Below, in pieces: positions 1-10,541 of a stretch of DNA of 64,000 nt. The stretch's first letter is position 1. The number at the start of each line of letters is the position of its first letter. Position numbers and translations under genes: made by a program. Below the pieces are notes generated by a model. The model was given only the letters and a program-made list of their open reading frames with translations. It had not been told where the DNA came from and did no database searches. Source of the stretch: Brevibacillus laterosporus (GTDB lineage Bacteria; Bacillota; Bacilli; Brevibacillales; Brevibacillaceae); assembly GCA_007833815.1 (NCBI GenBank), contig CP033464.1:1559501-1623500 (forward strand). The letters run 5' to 3'.

Positions 1-849
1 CTTGATCAGATCGGACCGCTGACGAAAAACGTAGAGGATTCAGCTTTTGTTTTACAAGCCATTGCAGGTCATGATACTTACGATTCTACTTCGGCTGACG
101 TGGAAGTCCCTGATTATCTATCTGCCCTGACAGGTGATGTAAAAGGACTGCGTATCGCGGTACCAAAAGAATTACTAGGAGAAGGTATTGATCCACAGGT
201 TCGTGATTCGGTACTAGCGGCTTTAAAACAATTGGAAAGCATGGGGGCTGTTTGGAGTGAGGTATCTATGCCGCACACAAAATATGCCGTACCAGCTTAT
301 TACCTGTTGGCTTCATCAGAGGCTTCTTCTAACCTAGCACGTTTTGATGGTGTTCGTTATGGTGTACGCGCTGATAATGCGGAAAACCTGTTGGATCTGT
401 ACATGGAATCTCGCAGCCAAGGTTTTGGTGCAGAGGTCAAACGTCGTATTATGCTAGGGACATATGCCCTGTCTTCTGGTTACTATGATGCTTTCTATAA
501 AAAGGCACAACAAGTGCGTACTTTGATTATTCAAGACTTTGAAGAAATCTTTGCGAACTTTGACATTGTGTTACATCCGACTACACCTTGCCCAGCTTTT
601 AAACTTGGTGAAAAAATGAATGATCCTGTACAAATGTTCCTAGAGGATATTTGCACAGTAACGGTAAACTTAGCTGGTCTTCCGGCTATTTCTGTTCCAT
701 GTGGTTTCTCCGATAACGGATTGCCAATTGGTTTGCAAATGATTGGTAAAGCATTTGACGAATCCACGATTCTACGTGCGGCACATGCGTACGAGCAATC
801 AACTAATCTGTTCCCGAACAAGCCACAATTGGGAAGGGAGGAAGTGTAA
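1..849 (+). CDS. gatA: Aspartyl/glutamyl-tRNA(Asn/Gln) amidotransferase subunit A, 3' part
   Basis: C-terminal 282 codons of GatA; the gene begins before the window and frame 1 is open from base 1. GatA is the amidase subunit of GatCAB, which releases ammonia from glutamine to amidate Glu-tRNA(Gln) or Asp-tRNA(Asn) in the cytoplasm. The visible part has the late amidase-signature segments, such as the [10 protein letters not shown] region and [13 protein letters not shown] followed by [11 protein letters not shown]. gatB starts one base after the stop, so the two are cotranscribed. The catalytic Ser-Ser-Lys residues lie upstream of the window. Confidence 0.97.
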   Translation, partial: LDQIGPLTKNVEDSAFVLQAIAGHDTYDSTSADVEVPDYLSALTGDVKGLRIAVPKELLGEGIDPQVRDSVLAALKQLESMGAVWSEVSMPHTKYAVPAYYLLASSEASSNLARFDGVRYGVRADNAENLLDLYMESRSQGFGAEVKRRIMLGTYALSSGYYDAFYKKAQQVRTLIIQDFEEIFANFDIVLHPTTPCPAFKLGEKMNDPVQMFLEDICTVTVNLAGLPAISVPCGFSDNGLPIGLQMIGKAFDESTILRAAHAYEQSTNLFPNKPQLGREEV

Positions 850-850
850 C

Positions 851-2290
851 ATGAGCCAAAAATTCGAAACGGTCATTGGTTTGGAAGTTCACGCTGAATT
901 ATCTACCAATAGTAAAATTTTCTGCGGTTGCAAAACCGAGTTCGGTGCACCACCTAATACACACACATGCCCGATTTGTTTAGGACATCCGGGTGTTTTA
1001 CCGGTGTTGAACCAGCAAGCATTAGAATTCGCGGTGAAGGCTTCCTTAGCGATCAACTGCGAAATTTCCCGTGATACAAAATTTGATCGTAAAAACTATT
1101 TCTACCCGGATCTTCCTAAAGCTTATCAAATCTCGCAATTTGACCAACCGGTGGGGACGAACGGGTGGATTGATATTGAAGTAAATGGAAAAACCAAACG
1201 TATTCGTATCAATCGTCTGCATTTGGAAGAGGATGCTGGTAAATTGACGCACTGCGAATACGGAAGTGGTACGATGATGGACTATAACCGTGTAGGTGTG
1301 CCGTTGGTGGAGATTGTAACAGAGCCAGATATCAGTTCACCAGAAGAGGCAAAAGCGTATTTGGAGAAGCTAAAAGCGATCATTCAATATACAGAGGTAT
1401 CTGATGTGAAAATGGAGCAAGGTTCTCTTCGCTGCGATGCCAACGTTTCAATTCGCCCTGTAGGCGAGACCAAGTTAGGTACAAAAACGGAATTGAAGAA
1501 CATGAACTCCTTCCGTAACGTACAAGCTGCTTTGGAATACGAGGTGAAACGTCAGGAAGAAGTCGTTCAAGACGGTGGAGAAATTAAGCAGGTAACGCTA
1601 CGCTGGGATGATGCTAACAAAAAAACCATCGTAATGCGTTCTAAGGAAGAGGCGCATGACTATCGTTATTTCCCAGACCCTGATCTGGTGAACGTAACGA
1701 TTACGGATGAAATGATTGAGCGTATCAAAGCCTCAATTCCGGAATTACCAGATGCTCGTCAGGCACGTTATGTCGAGCAATATGGTCTATCTACATCTGA
1801 TGCAGAAGTTATTACCATGACACGTGAGTCTGCTGATTTCTTTGATGCGTCAGTAGCAACAGGTGCTGATCCCAAGACAGTTGCTAACTTTTTAATGGTT
1901 GATCTGTTCGGATATCTAAATGCAGGCAATCTTGAATTCTCCGATGTCAAAATGACTCCTGTGGGTCTGGGGGAAATGGTGAAGCTGATCGAAAAGGGCA
2001 CCATTTCTATTAAAATGGCCAAGACGGTCTTTACAGAAATGTTAGAGACAGGCAAGGACCCAGCAACCATTGTTGAGGAAAAAGGTTTGGTGCAAATTAG
2101 CGATGAAGGCGAATTGAAGCGCATCGTCGATGAAATCATCGCCGCTAATCAGCAATCGGTAGAAGATTACAAAGCGGGTAAAAAGCAGGCAATTGGCTTC
2201 TTAGTAGGACAAATTATGAAACAGACCAAAGGAAAAGCAAATCCAGGTGTGGTAAATAAATTGTTGGTAGAAGCGCTGGAAGCATTGTAA
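851..2290 (+). CDS. gatB: Aspartyl/glutamyl-tRNA(Asn/Gln) amidotransferase subunit B
   Basis: 479 residues, the usual GatB length. The start is ATG 851 behind GGGAGGAAG; an open frame from 743 overlaps gatA and has no ribosome site. The protein opens with the family signature [13 protein letters not shown] and has the zinc-type cysteines CGC and CPIC near residues 25-46. The kinase-like domain follows ([20 protein letters not shown]), and the C-terminal YqeY-like domain ends in NPGVVNKLL. It binds tRNA and phosphorylates the mischarged carboxylate. It is the last gene of the operon, with a terminator straight after. Confidence 0.98.
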   Translation: MSQKFETVIGLEVHAELSTNSKIFCGCKTEFGAPPNTHTCPICLGHPGVLPVLNQQALEFAVKASLAINCEISRDTKFDRKNYFYPDLPKAYQISQFDQPVGTNGWIDIEVNGKTKRIRINRLHLEEDAGKLTHCEYGSGTMMDYNRVGVPLVEIVTEPDISSPEEAKAYLEKLKAIIQYTEVSDVKMEQGSLRCDANVSIRPVGETKLGTKTELKNMNSFRNVQAALEYEVKRQEEVVQDGGEIKQVTLRWDDANKKTIVMRSKEEAHDYRYFPDPDLVNVTITDEMIERIKASIPELPDARQARYVEQYGLSTSDAEVITMTRESADFFDASVATGADPKTVANFLMVDLFGYLNAGNLEFSDVKMTPVGLGEMVKLIEKGTISIKMAKTVFTEMLETGKDPATIVEEKGLVQISDEGELKRIVDEIIAANQQSVEDYKAGKKQAIGFLVGQIMKQTKGKANPGVVNKLLVEALEAL

Positions 2291-2298
2291 ATTGTACG

Positions 2299-2347
2299 AA
2301 AGCTCCTCTCCATAACCATACTCTGGCTGGGAGAGGAGCTTTATTTG
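2299..2347. terminator. Bidirectional terminator between gatB and the MFS gene
   Basis: Inverted repeat AAGCTCCTCTCC / GGAGAGGAGCTT with T-rich flanks. It lies between two convergent genes and probably serves both. Confidence 0.85.
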
Positions 2348-2369
2348 TTTGGTTGTATCTAGGTTAAAA

Positions 2370-3587
2370 CTACCCCTGTAACTTCTGGAGCTCAATTCTA
2401 AATGCCCGACGCATGATGAACCCGAGTAGCATACTAGCAGTAAGAATAACAGTTGCCACTATATAAGCCATAGCTGCACCGAATGCCGCAACCACGTTGG
2501 TAAGGATCAGAACTGATAAGCCATAGCCCATGTATTCCACCGTGCTTTTTGCCGATAGAACATTAGGCAAATAGAGAGGATCCACACTCTTTTGAAAATA
2601 GGTTTGTTTGCTTACATATTGAATCTGTGTGGCTGGACCCAGTAAAAAAGAGAGGAACAAGGCAAGCCAAGCGCTATGAGTAAGCCCGAGGCCAAGCGTT
2701 ACTAGTGCTGAGAATAGACCAGCACCTAGTAGAAACGGGAGAAAATAGCGAGATACATAAGTTGCAATTGCCATTAATAATAAGCCACCGACAATCATTC
2801 CTATAAAATAGCTAGCATTGAGATAGCCCCACCATTCTTGGCCTTTTCCTAGAACATCGGACACATAGAAGAGCATAATAGCAGCAATGTAAATGGCTCC
2901 TGCTAATGATTCAAGCACATCCATACAAGTGAGTGTAAGGAGCGTGCGAGATTTCAGGATATAATGCCACCCGCGAAGCAAGGCTTCTTTTTTGGAAGGA
3001 TCATCGGGATTCGTTGTTGCTAGGGCCAAAGGATCGCGTAAATTAGCCATGCAGAACGTAGAGATGATGAACAATCCAAGACTAGCGGAAAAAAGGTGTG
3101 AGATTCCTAGAAAAGCTACAAGCATCCCACCTAACGCCCAACCAGCAAATTGAATCACTTGATCTGAGGTGGCAAACAGACTATTTAATCGCAATAAATG
3201 AATAGGCTGTGCTATTCGTGGCAACAGGGCATTGCGTGCAGGAGTGGCCCATCCGTCCAAAAAAGCAATCAAAGAGGCAAGACCTAAAAATAAAAGCAAT
3301 GGCAGAGATGGCCATCTGGTTACAAAGACAAGTAGACATAATAAAAGAGTTTTGGCACATTGTGAGGAAAACAGCAAGGTAGAGAGAGAAAAGCGGCGTT
3401 GCATGAGGGGCGCGAAAAAGCTACTCACCGTTTGCGCTAAGATAATGGTAAGCGGAACAAAGCCGGTATAGACAGCGGAGTGCGTCGTTTCAAAAACGAG
3501 AGTAAGCAGGGAGATAATATAAAAAACGTCGCCAGCGTTGGCAAGCATTTGGCCAATCCAAAGAAAGCGTACTTGTTTGGTAAGCAT
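2370..3587 (-). CDS. Major facilitator superfamily transporter (exporter-like)
   Basis: About 405 residues with some twelve hydrophobic segments, typical of MFS drug or macrolide exporters. The start is taken at MLTKQVRFLW (3587), because AAGAGG lies about 10 bases before it; seven more codons are open upstream. The loop between helices 2 and 3 (MQRRFSLSTLLF) and the DGWATPARNALLP segment fit the exporter subgroup. It is a single gene convergent with gatB. The substrate cannot be read from the sequence. Confidence 0.85.
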   Translation of the reverse strand: MLTKQVRFLWIGQMLANAGDVFYIISLLTLVFETTHSAVYTGFVPLTIILAQTVSSFFAPLMQRRFSLSTLLFSSQCAKTLLLCLLVFVTRWPSLPLLLFLGLASLIAFLDGWATPARNALLPRIAQPIHLLRLNSLFATSDQVIQFAGWALGGMLVAFLGISHLFSASLGLFIISTFCMANLRDPLALATTNPDDPSKKEALLRGWHYILKSRTLLTLTCMDVLESLAGAIYIAAIMLFYVSDVLGKGQEWWGYLNASYFIGMIVGGLLLMAIATYVSRYFLPFLLGAGLFSALVTLGLGLTHSAWLALFLSFLLGPATQIQYVSKQTYFQKSVDPLYLPNVLSAKSTVEYMGYGLSVLILTNVVAAFGAAMAYIVATVILTASMLLGFIMRRAFRIELQKLQG

Positions 3588-4037
3588 GACAAAAAAACCT
3601 CTTTTCATGAGAAAGATAGACAGGATTTTCCTGCCTTCAACAAATTATGTTTCTATTTGTTTTCTTTTTCAGAAAAGAGTTCTACACTGGTATCGACTCC
3701 GTATCATGAATTTTCAATCATTTGATACAGTGTAGCAATGAAACGTAACCATGTCAAAGAAAAAGACTGGTATTTTGTAACAAAAACTTGTTACCATCGT
3801 CCTATTTATAACTAATGGTATTGGTTTGTAAATTCCAACATTTTTCATCCTCACTCAACAGATTTTAAGAAAAAACTTGTTACTTTTTGGCTTTCAAAAG
3901 CGTCTTTTCAATGAGAAACTTTTTCCTGTAAATATGTAGTAAAAACTGCAATCTTATTTTGTAAGATGAAGTTTTTGTATATAAGGAAAAAAATGATCCA
4001 AATTGTAGGAAGAGGGAAGCTATGAGGTGAAGAGAAA
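3588..4037. other. Intergenic region before the ABC exporter operon
   Basis: AT-rich, 450 bases, with no convincing gene; the short open frames here lack ribosome sites. It must hold the promoters of the divergent MFS and ABC operons. The one clear structure is the palindrome at 3777. Its TTGTTAC half-site recurs near 3878. Confidence 0.6.
3777..3794. promoter_or_regulatory. Perfect inverted repeat, possible operator
   Basis: GTAACAA-AAAC-TTGTTAC, a perfect 7-4-7 inverted repeat about 240 bases before the exporter operon. The right half recurs about 90 bases on. This spacing suits a dimeric regulator, but no regulator gene is adjacent. Confidence 0.4.
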
Positions 4038-4721
4038 GTGAGTAATAGCATCGGTGAATTAACGGTACGAGATGTCAATCATAGTTACAAGGCTGGAAAG
4101 CTTCAGATCCCCGTCTTACATGATATCAACTTGCATATTGGACAAGGGGAGTTTATTTCGTTATGCGGAACATCTGGTTCAGGGAAATCAACGTTACTTA
4201 ACTTAATGGCCGGGTTAACACGTCCCGAACAAGGAACCATCCATGTAAATGGAGAGGAAATATCTACATTTAACGAGAATCAGCTTTGTTTGTTTAGACG
4301 GCGTTGCTTAGGATTTGTGTTTCAATCGTTTAATCTTTTGCCTAACCTGACAGCAGTTGAAAATGTGGAGTTACCGCTTGTTTTTTCTGGAGTAAGTCCT
4401 CGTGTACGACGTGAAAAAGCCATAGCGATACTGAACCAAGTAGGACTAGAAAAGCGAGAACATCACAAGCCTAATGAACTAAGTGGTGGTCAGCAACAGC
4501 GTGTCAGTATTGCGCGGGCATTGGTCAACGAACCTGGTATTGTTCTTGCGGATGAGCCAACAGGGAATCTGGATACAGCAACAGAGGAAGAAATTTTACA
4601 ACTCATGCGGCAAATGAATCGGGAAAATGGCACAACATTCGTGATTGTCACCCATGATCAAGAGGTGGCAAGTCAATCTGATCGTACCATTTTTCTGCGA
4701 GATGGTTTCATTCAGCAATAA
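4038..4721 (+). CDS. MacB/LolD-type ABC transporter ATP-binding protein
   Basis: 227 residues with GTG start. The Walker A motif is GTSGSGKST, the Q-loop [12 protein letters not shown], the signature LSGGQQQR and the Walker [12 protein letters not shown]; the His switch is VTHD. The length and the [14 protein letters not shown] segment place it in the MacB/LolD/FtsE class, which drives mechanotransmission exporters rather than importers. It is the first gene of an operon with an FtsX-fold permease and an HlyD-like adaptor, and powers export of an unknown peptide, lipid or drug. Confidence 0.93.
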   Translation: MSNSIGELTVRDVNHSYKAGKLQIPVLHDINLHIGQGEFISLCGTSGSGKSTLLNLMAGLTRPEQGTIHVNGEEISTFNENQLCLFRRRCLGFVFQSFNLLPNLTAVENVELPLVFSGVSPRVRREKAIAILNQVGLEKREHHKPNELSGGQQQRVSIARALVNEPGIVLADEPTGNLDTATEEEILQLMRQMNRENGTTFVIVTHDQEVASQSDRTIFLRDGFIQQ

Positions 4722-4840
4722 AGGGAAGTGGCAATACTCAGGCCTACGACAATGACTAGCCTGGGCTTTCGCGTAATAGAGACATGAATTTATTTGCTCT
4801 TATCTGTTAAAAAGGCAAGGGGAAAAATGAGGTGTAATTT

Positions 4841-6316
4841 GTGAAACTGCTTGATTCGCTACGTATCGTCTGGCGCAATCTTTGGCGTATGAAGCTTCGG
4901 ACGGTATTGACATCGATTGGAGTTATGATTGGTACGGCTGCTATTGTGACCATGCTATCCCTTAGTATTGGGCTAAAGGATAATGCGGTCAAAAGTCTAG
5001 AGAACTTCGGTAATTTAACCGAACTGGAAGTGTACCCAGCTTATCTTATGCCAGATGGAACAACGGAGAGACCGCCAGACAAAATGAAACGTTTAAATAG
5101 CCAAAGTATACCGGAATTAAAGGCTGTTCCCGGGGTTCAGGCGGTTATGCCAATCAAGGAATTTAATAGGGGAGATGCCACCTTAAAGCTAGGGCGTCGA
5201 GAGGGGAGTTTCCGAATTGTTGGGGTTGATCCACAACAAGAAGCACCTGTGCGATCTAAAGAGTTAGAAAAAGGTGAGTATTTAACTGGAGCGAACAATG
5301 AGATTGTGATCTCCTACGAAGTACCACGCCAAATGCGAGATGTGGAAAAGGAACGACGTGAAGCTAGGAAGCGTAACGCTAACCAGAGTGGAAACGATAT
5401 GAGTTATGAATACATGGGACGGGGTGGAGCTGGCGAAGGTGCAGCCATAGATATGGTTGGGAAAACGGCGATGCTGGAACTGAGACGAGAATACTCTATA
5501 GACAACGAACCTAAGTTTGAAAAGAAGGAAATACGTGTCCGCGTAGTCGGTCAGATGCAAAAGGATGAAAAGAGCTATCGAGGTCCCACCATCTATGTTC
5601 CTATGAAGATGGTTAATGAGCTGAATGTCTGGATGGAACAAAATAGGGAACAAAGCGATTATGATACAGGAATGGTAGGCAAGAAGCCGAATCGGTCTAT
5701 AAATCGTAATCAGAAGCCAGCTGTTGAATATGATTCGATCACAGTAAAAGTTGAATCAAGAGAAAAAGTAGAGCAGGTCATCAAGGATTTACAAAACATC
5801 GGCTATGAAAATTATTCGTCAGCACGTCAGCTTACTCAACTTAATAAGTTTTTCTTTGTCATTCAATTAGTGCTTGGTGGTATAGCAGCTATTTCATTAT
5901 TAGTAGCAACGATCGGTATTGTAAATACCATGGTCATGTCCATTCTGGAGCGGACCAAGGAAATTGGTATTATGAAGGTTATTGGCGCAACCGTGTATAA
6001 TATTCGCTGGCTCTTTTTGATTGAATCAGGCTCAATTGGTTTAATTGGGGGACTGACTGGTTTAGGGCTTGCTTATGGAGCTGTAGCCATCATTAATTAC
6101 CTCGGAAAAAACAGCGATGTTTTAGGTAGCGTTGGGATGGGAATGGGAAGAGGTATGGGGCCAGAAGAAGAGGTAGTAACACAAATTGCCTTGGTACCGC
6201 CGTCTCTCGCCTTGTTTGCTATTTTGTTCTCTGTTGTCATCGGATTACTAGCGGGTATCATTCCTGCCATCAGGGCATCTCGACTAAGCCCATTGGAGGC
6301 TATTCGATCTCAGTAA
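4841..6316 (+). CDS. MacB-like ABC transporter permease (FtsX domain)
   Basis: 491 residues, GTG start. A first transmembrane helix (residues about 17-45) is followed by an extracytoplasmic MacB_PCD domain of roughly 270 residues. Three C-terminal helices then begin near VIQLVLGGIAAISLLVATIGIVNTM, and the protein ends in the typical SRLSPLEAIRSQ. This is the MacB topology. A GMGMGRGMG stretch in the last loop is unusual. It is coupled to the upstream ATPase and downstream adaptor. Confidence 0.92.
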   Translation: MKLLDSLRIVWRNLWRMKLRTVLTSIGVMIGTAAIVTMLSLSIGLKDNAVKSLENFGNLTELEVYPAYLMPDGTTERPPDKMKRLNSQSIPELKAVPGVQAVMPIKEFNRGDATLKLGRREGSFRIVGVDPQQEAPVRSKELEKGEYLTGANNEIVISYEVPRQMRDVEKERREARKRNANQSGNDMSYEYMGRGGAGEGAAIDMVGKTAMLELRREYSIDNEPKFEKKEIRVRVVGQMQKDEKSYRGPTIYVPMKMVNELNVWMEQNREQSDYDTGMVGKKPNRSINRNQKPAVEYDSITVKVESREKVEQVIKDLQNIGYENYSSARQLTQLNKFFFVIQLVLGGIAAISLLVATIGIVNTMVMSILERTKEIGIMKVIGATVYNIRWLFLIESGSIGLIGGLTGLGLAYGAVAIINYLGKNSDVLGSVGMGMGRGMGPEEEVVTQIALVPPSLALFAILFSVVIGLLAGIIPAIRASRLSPLEAIRSQ

Positions 6317-6399
6317 GTATGCAGAAGATTTACTTGGATCAAGGCTTGGCAAGGATAAGTTTTCTAAATACATGTGGAAGAAATGTGGGGAATTAACGC

Positions 6400-7914
6400 A
6401 TGGCTATTAATAAAAAAGTGCTTATTTCAGCCATCACCGTGCTTGTTTTAGCGGGTGGCGGTTATGGAGGGTATAAATATTTTGTTCCAGCTGATGTATC
6501 ACAAGAGATCGTTGAACCACCGATGCTCCAGACTGTAGCTGTAGAGACGGGCGAAGTTAAAAAAACGGTGTACTCGACAGGTACAGTTGAAGCTACGGCT
6601 CGTCAGGAAGTGAAGCCAGATGTAAGCGGTAAAGTAGAGAGTCTGGCTGTTAAGGAAGGGCAGCGTGTTAAAAAAGGCGATTTGTTATTCACGATGGAGG
6701 CTACAGATGCTGGCTTCGAAATCGAGAAACAAAAGTTGTCGATGGCCCGTATCCAGAAAGAGATAAAGGATTTGAAAGATAGAAAAGACCGTATTGAGGC
6801 TAATGCAGGTGGAGTTGTCAAAGAGCTGATGATTAAGAGGGGGGGCGACGTAACACCTGAGACGGTGATTGCCAAGGTAAACGATCCCAATTATATAAAG
6901 ATTACAGGGTACTTCTCCCCTTACGAAGCTGAATTGTTACGCGAAGGACAGAAAGTGAAGGTATTTTTACCAAGCTCAATGACTTATGTAGATGGTGAAA
7001 TCGACCGTATTGATATGGAAGGAACCAAGCAAGACGGAAAAATGGCTCAGCATGCTGTAGACGTATTGGTCGAAAATACAGGCGGCTTGTATGTAAATGA
7101 CCTTGGTTCTGTTGAATATACGGATGCTAAAGGATTGAAATACGCAAGTCAGGGAAATACGCCATTTACCAAAGCAGACGATATAGAGATTTTAGCGGGC
7201 ACCACGGGTAAAGTTGGTGAAGTCTTGTTTAAAAAAGGAGACACGTTAAAAAAGAATCAACTCTTGGCGAAAATGGATAAAGAAGCTGACAAAACAGAGA
7301 TTGAAGAAAAAGAATTAAATTGGAAAGAAGCGCAGCTTGGCATGGACCAAAAGGTGCGTGATCTATCCAAACGAAGAGTTGTTGCCCCGATTAGCGGTGA
7401 GATTACGAAATTGAATGTAAAAGTAGGAGAAGCGCTAGGCGGTGATCCTGCTGCTATCATCATGGATACCTCTTCTGTTACTTTTAAAGCATCTGTTGAT
7501 GAATTGGATTTCCCACAAGTAAAAGTGGGACAAACTGTTGATGTGTATATTACAGCCTTTGGAACAAAAGCATTTAAAGGTACGGTGACGGAACTACCAA
7601 AAGAGGGAACCAAGCAGGATAAAGCGGTTCGTTTCGAGGTAAAAATCGCAGTGGAAGATAGCAGTCAAATGAAGCATGGTATGAGCGGTGACTGTGACAT
7701 CAACATCCATAAGAAAGAAAATGCAATGCGTTTGCCAGTTAATGCAGTAGAAGTGGTGGAAGAAGGCAAAGGTATGGTGATGGTCAAAGGTCCAAGTGGA
7801 GATCCAGTACCAAAAGACGTGGAAATTGGTATTGAGGGTGCTGAATACGTGGAGATTGTGAGTGGATTGAAAGCTGGAGATGAAGTTGTGATCACAAATC
7901 CAGAGGGTATGTAG
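6400..7914 (+). CDS. HlyD/MacA-type efflux adaptor protein
   Basis: 504 residues. An N-terminal signal anchor (residues 6-24) is followed by two barrel-sandwich (lipoyl-like) halves. The usual single module appears twice: VSGKVESLAVKEGQRVKKGD near residue 70 and a TTGKVGEVLFKKGDTLKKN repeat near 268. A beta-barrel region and a C-terminal domain ending GDEVVITNPEGM follow. It is membrane-anchored outside the cell and partners the MacB-like permease. The doubled module makes it longer than the usual 350-400 residues. Confidence 0.9.
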   Translation: MAINKKVLISAITVLVLAGGGYGGYKYFVPADVSQEIVEPPMLQTVAVETGEVKKTVYSTGTVEATARQEVKPDVSGKVESLAVKEGQRVKKGDLLFTMEATDAGFEIEKQKLSMARIQKEIKDLKDRKDRIEANAGGVVKELMIKRGGDVTPETVIAKVNDPNYIKITGYFSPYEAELLREGQKVKVFLPSSMTYVDGEIDRIDMEGTKQDGKMAQHAVDVLVENTGGLYVNDLGSVEYTDAKGLKYASQGNTPFTKADDIEILAGTTGKVGEVLFKKGDTLKKNQLLAKMDKEADKTEIEEKELNWKEAQLGMDQKVRDLSKRRVVAPISGEITKLNVKVGEALGGDPAAIIMDTSSVTFKASVDELDFPQVKVGQTVDVYITAFGTKAFKGTVTELPKEGTKQDKAVRFEVKIAVEDSSQMKHGMSGDCDINIHKKENAMRLPVNAVEVVEEGKGMVMVKGPSGDPVPKDVEIGIEGAEYVEIVSGLKAGDEVVITNPEGM

Positions 7915-7966
7915 AAGGCAGTAACGATGAAAGTAACATGTAATTCATTTAGAGCTTGAACATCTA

Positions 7967-8028
7967 GCCTGCAAAGTTCGTTTTTTTCTTTCTTGGAAAG
8001 AGAAACGGGACTTTGCAGGATTTTTTTT
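7967..8028 (+). terminator. Terminator of the ABC exporter operon
   Basis: Inverted repeat CCTGCAAAGT / ACTTTGCAGG with a run of eight T, 50 bases after the adaptor stop. Confidence 0.85.
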
Positions 8029-8140
8029 ACCGATAAATAAAACCTAGAGATTATAGTAGATATTAGGTAAAATGGATGACAGATTAAAAAATGAACAAAT
8101 CATTTATCAGAAGGTACAAGAATGCTTAGGGGAGGCAGAT

Positions 8141-9421
8141 ATGGAACAGCAAGCAATCATTGCACTTGTAATCTTCTTGGTTACGTATGCCATTATCATT
8201 TCAGAGAAAATTCACCGCACCATTATTGCGATGGTGGGAGCGGTGTTTATGGTTATGCTAGGAATTGTCAGCCAAGAAACTGCACTTCACCACATTGATT
8301 TTAATACGCTTGGGTTATTGATCGGAATGATGATTATTGTTGCCGTTACAGCTAAAACTGGATTGTTCAAAGCAATTGCGATCTGGGCGGCGAAAAAGGC
8401 AAAGGGAAACCCACTGTATATTTTAATTGCATTATCACTCATTACAGCTGTGGGTTCTGCCTTTTTAGATAACGTGACTACTGTCTTATTGATGGTACCC
8501 GTTACGTTTAGTATCACACGAAAATTAGAGGTACCTGCATTTCCTTTTTTGATGTCAGAAATCCTGATGTCCAATATCGGGGGTACGGCAACTATGATTG
8601 GTGATCCGCCTAATATCATGATTGGCAGTGCTGTCAAAGAACTTTCTTTTGTTGCCTTTATCAATAATTTGACGCTTATCTCGATGTTTATAGCGGTGGT
8701 CACTATTGTTGTACTTGCTTTTATGTTTCGCAAGCAATTGCATACGCGAGAAGAATTGCGCCAAAAGCTTATGCAACTGGATGCGGTCGCTGAGATAACA
8801 GATCGAACTTTATTAGTAAAATCATTGTCCGTTTTAGTCTTAACGATTATTGGATTCTTTTTACACCAAGTACTGCATCTAGAATCAGCTACAGTAGCGT
8901 TAGTTGGGGCTTTTTTATTGTTGTTGATTACAGGAGAGCATTATTTAGAAGAAGCCTTAACCAAAGTAGAGTGGACAACAATCTTCTTCTTTGTGGGGTT
9001 GTTTGTACTTGTTTCAGGGCTTGTGGAGACAGGAATTATTGCATCGCTCGCGCAGGAAGCAATCAACCTGACTAAAGGGAACGTTACTGCAACAGCTCTG
9101 TTAATCCTGTGGTTAAGCGCAATTGCCTCTGCTTTCGTGGACAATATTCCGTTCGTTGCTACTATGATCCCAATGATTCAGGAGATGGGACGCATGGGAA
9201 TAGACAACCTAGAACCTTTATGGTGGAGTCTGGCGCTAGGAGCATGTCTAGGTGGTAATGGCTCTTTAGTCGGAGCGAGCGCCAACCTGATTGTAGCTGG
9301 CATCGCGGCTAAAGAAGGAGAAAAAATTACATTCCTGGGCTTCCTGAAAATTGGATTCCCACTCATGATTCTGTCGATCGTCATTTCAACGTTTTATATT
9401 TACTTCCGTTATTTAATCTAG
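8141..9421 (+). CDS. ArsB/NhaD-family ion transporter
   Basis: 426 residues from ATG 8141, which has AGGGGAGG six bases upstream; an open frame from 8072 has no such site. There are ten to twelve hydrophobic segments. Two inverted SLC13-like halves are visible, each with a helix-break motif: SAFLDNVTTVLLMVP and SAFVDNIPFVATMIP. MIGDPPNIMIG and GASANLIVAG are ion-transporter-superfamily signatures. Members carry arsenite, Na+/H+ or dicarboxylates; which one applies here is not clear. No ars genes are nearby. Monocistronic with its own terminator. Confidence 0.88.
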   Translation: MEQQAIIALVIFLVTYAIIISEKIHRTIIAMVGAVFMVMLGIVSQETALHHIDFNTLGLLIGMMIIVAVTAKTGLFKAIAIWAAKKAKGNPLYILIALSLITAVGSAFLDNVTTVLLMVPVTFSITRKLEVPAFPFLMSEILMSNIGGTATMIGDPPNIMIGSAVKELSFVAFINNLTLISMFIAVVTIVVLAFMFRKQLHTREELRQKLMQLDAVAEITDRTLLVKSLSVLVLTIIGFFLHQVLHLESATVALVGAFLLLLITGEHYLEEALTKVEWTTIFFFVGLFVLVSGLVETGIIASLAQEAINLTKGNVTATALLILWLSAIASAFVDNIPFVATMIPMIQEMGRMGIDNLEPLWWSLALGACLGGNGSLVGASANLIVAGIAAKEGEKITFLGFLKIGFPLMILSIVISTFYIYFRYLI

Positions 9422-9460
9422 CGTTTTTATGGAACCTATCACGTAAATCTATGAATAACA

Positions 9461-9495
9461 AAGCCTGCTTCGTATTGTGCGAAGCAGGTTTTTCT
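9461..9495 (+). terminator. Terminator after the ion transporter
   Basis: CCTGCTTCG / CGAAGCAGG hairpin followed by TTTTT, about 40 bases after the stop. Confidence 0.85.
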
Positions 9496-9532
9496 ACTAT
9501 CTAATAGGGTTAAAACAGATAGAATTCCTAGT

Positions 9533-9784
9533 ATGTTACAGGTAGAGTATAAGGACAATCCGCAGCCACTTCCATTGCCCTTCGGTGTTACGTATGAGCT
9601 TATGGATAAACAAGTAACCTTCCTATACGACAAACGCTTGATCCCTGCTATAGTTTTAATAAATGACAGATTTATTTCCCAAGAAATGACACGCTTTGCA
9701 AATGAAGCATTGTTTGTCGGATTGATTGTTCAGCATGGGCAATTGACGACAGGAAATCACAACTTTCATACTTGGAACGACTAG
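9533..9784 (+). CDS. Hypothetical protein, 83 aa
   Basis: Short soluble protein with no recognised domain and no good ribosome site before ATG 9533. It has a mixed beta/helix composition and a stop shortly before the next gene. It may be real but is weakly supported. Confidence 0.4.
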   Translation: MLQVEYKDNPQPLPLPFGVTYELMDKQVTFLYDKRLIPAIVLINDRFISQEMTRFANEALFVGLIVQHGQLTTGNHNFHTWND

Positions 9785-9975
9785 ATTCATAAGCAAAGAG
9801 GTGCTTTCCTTATTCTAAAAAATTACCTACAAAAAAATTGCTCAAACGATGCATTTGTGCTTTCAGAAGTCTTTCCAATGGGCTAAAAATGACTGAACTA
9901 GTTTGTGGAAATAATCACTCTATTTTATAATAAAGGGTAGAGGCCTACTAGTACGTGATGGAAAAAGGGGAAGAG

Positions 9976-10323
9976 ATGATGAAAATTTTGTCTGTTACAG
10001 GGGAAGGCGTGCCTGCTGGAAAAGGTGGGTCACCTGCTGATACCTTTGAGCGATCAGTTGTAACTTATCAGGTAGGAAAAGAAACGAAAACGCTTACTAT
10101 TACCTATGTACGTTATTTCGAGAAGCTTCTAGCCCAACAAGGACTGTACGATCAGGAGAAAGAAGGGATACCTGTAAATCAATTGGCTGCCACTCTCTTT
10201 TTGGAACAACATCCTCAATCCAAAGAATCTCGTCACTATTTTAATGATGGGGAATCCTTCACCAAGTTGTTCGAGGCGTTTTCTATAGAAGAGTGGAGAG
10301 AAAAATACTCCTCTTTGGTATGA
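9976..10323 (+). CDS. Hypothetical protein, about 115 aa
   Basis: Begins at ATG 9976 or 9979 behind AAAAGGGGAAGAG; two more in-frame starts lie at 9955 and 9958. Soluble, with a glycine-rich N-terminus (TGEGVPAGKGGSP) and an acidic helical C-terminus. Family not recognised. Monocistronic between the transporter and the chelatase gene. Confidence 0.6.
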   Translation: MMKILSVTGEGVPAGKGGSPADTFERSVVTYQVGKETKTLTITYVRYFEKLLAQQGLYDQEKEGIPVNQLAATLFLEQHPQSKESRHYFNDGESFTKLFEAFSIEEWREKYSSLV

Positions 10324-10402
10324 GCATTTTAATTGCCGTCGATACAGAATATAGGAAGAAACTCTCTGGCTCAAATATCACATTTTTGTGACAACACCCT
10401 TT

Positions 10403-10426
10403 AACTGCAATTGAATCATTGCAGTT
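10403..10426. terminator. Perfect hairpin after the hypothetical gene
   Basis: AACTGCAAT-TGAATC-ATTGCAGTT, a 9-bp perfect stem. No clean T run follows, so it is a weak terminator or a regulatory hairpin. Confidence 0.4.
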
Positions 10427-10541
10427 CCCCTCGAAGTTTTGCATAATAGAATTTGTATTATTTGATAACTATTCTTAATTAGCGAATATATGTATGCAAT
10501 CGCGAACAAGAAACGACATAGATAGAGGGGCGAAGCATGGA

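Noticed and set aside
8040..8140. Riboswitch before the ion transporter
   Set aside because: The leader after the terminator is about 100 bases and shows no recognised aptamer core or anti-terminator pair.
10463..10477. Fur-box-like sequence before the chelatase gene
   Set aside because: TGATAACTATTCTTA matches only 11 of 14 fixed positions of the 7-1-7 box, which is common by chance in AT-rich DNA.
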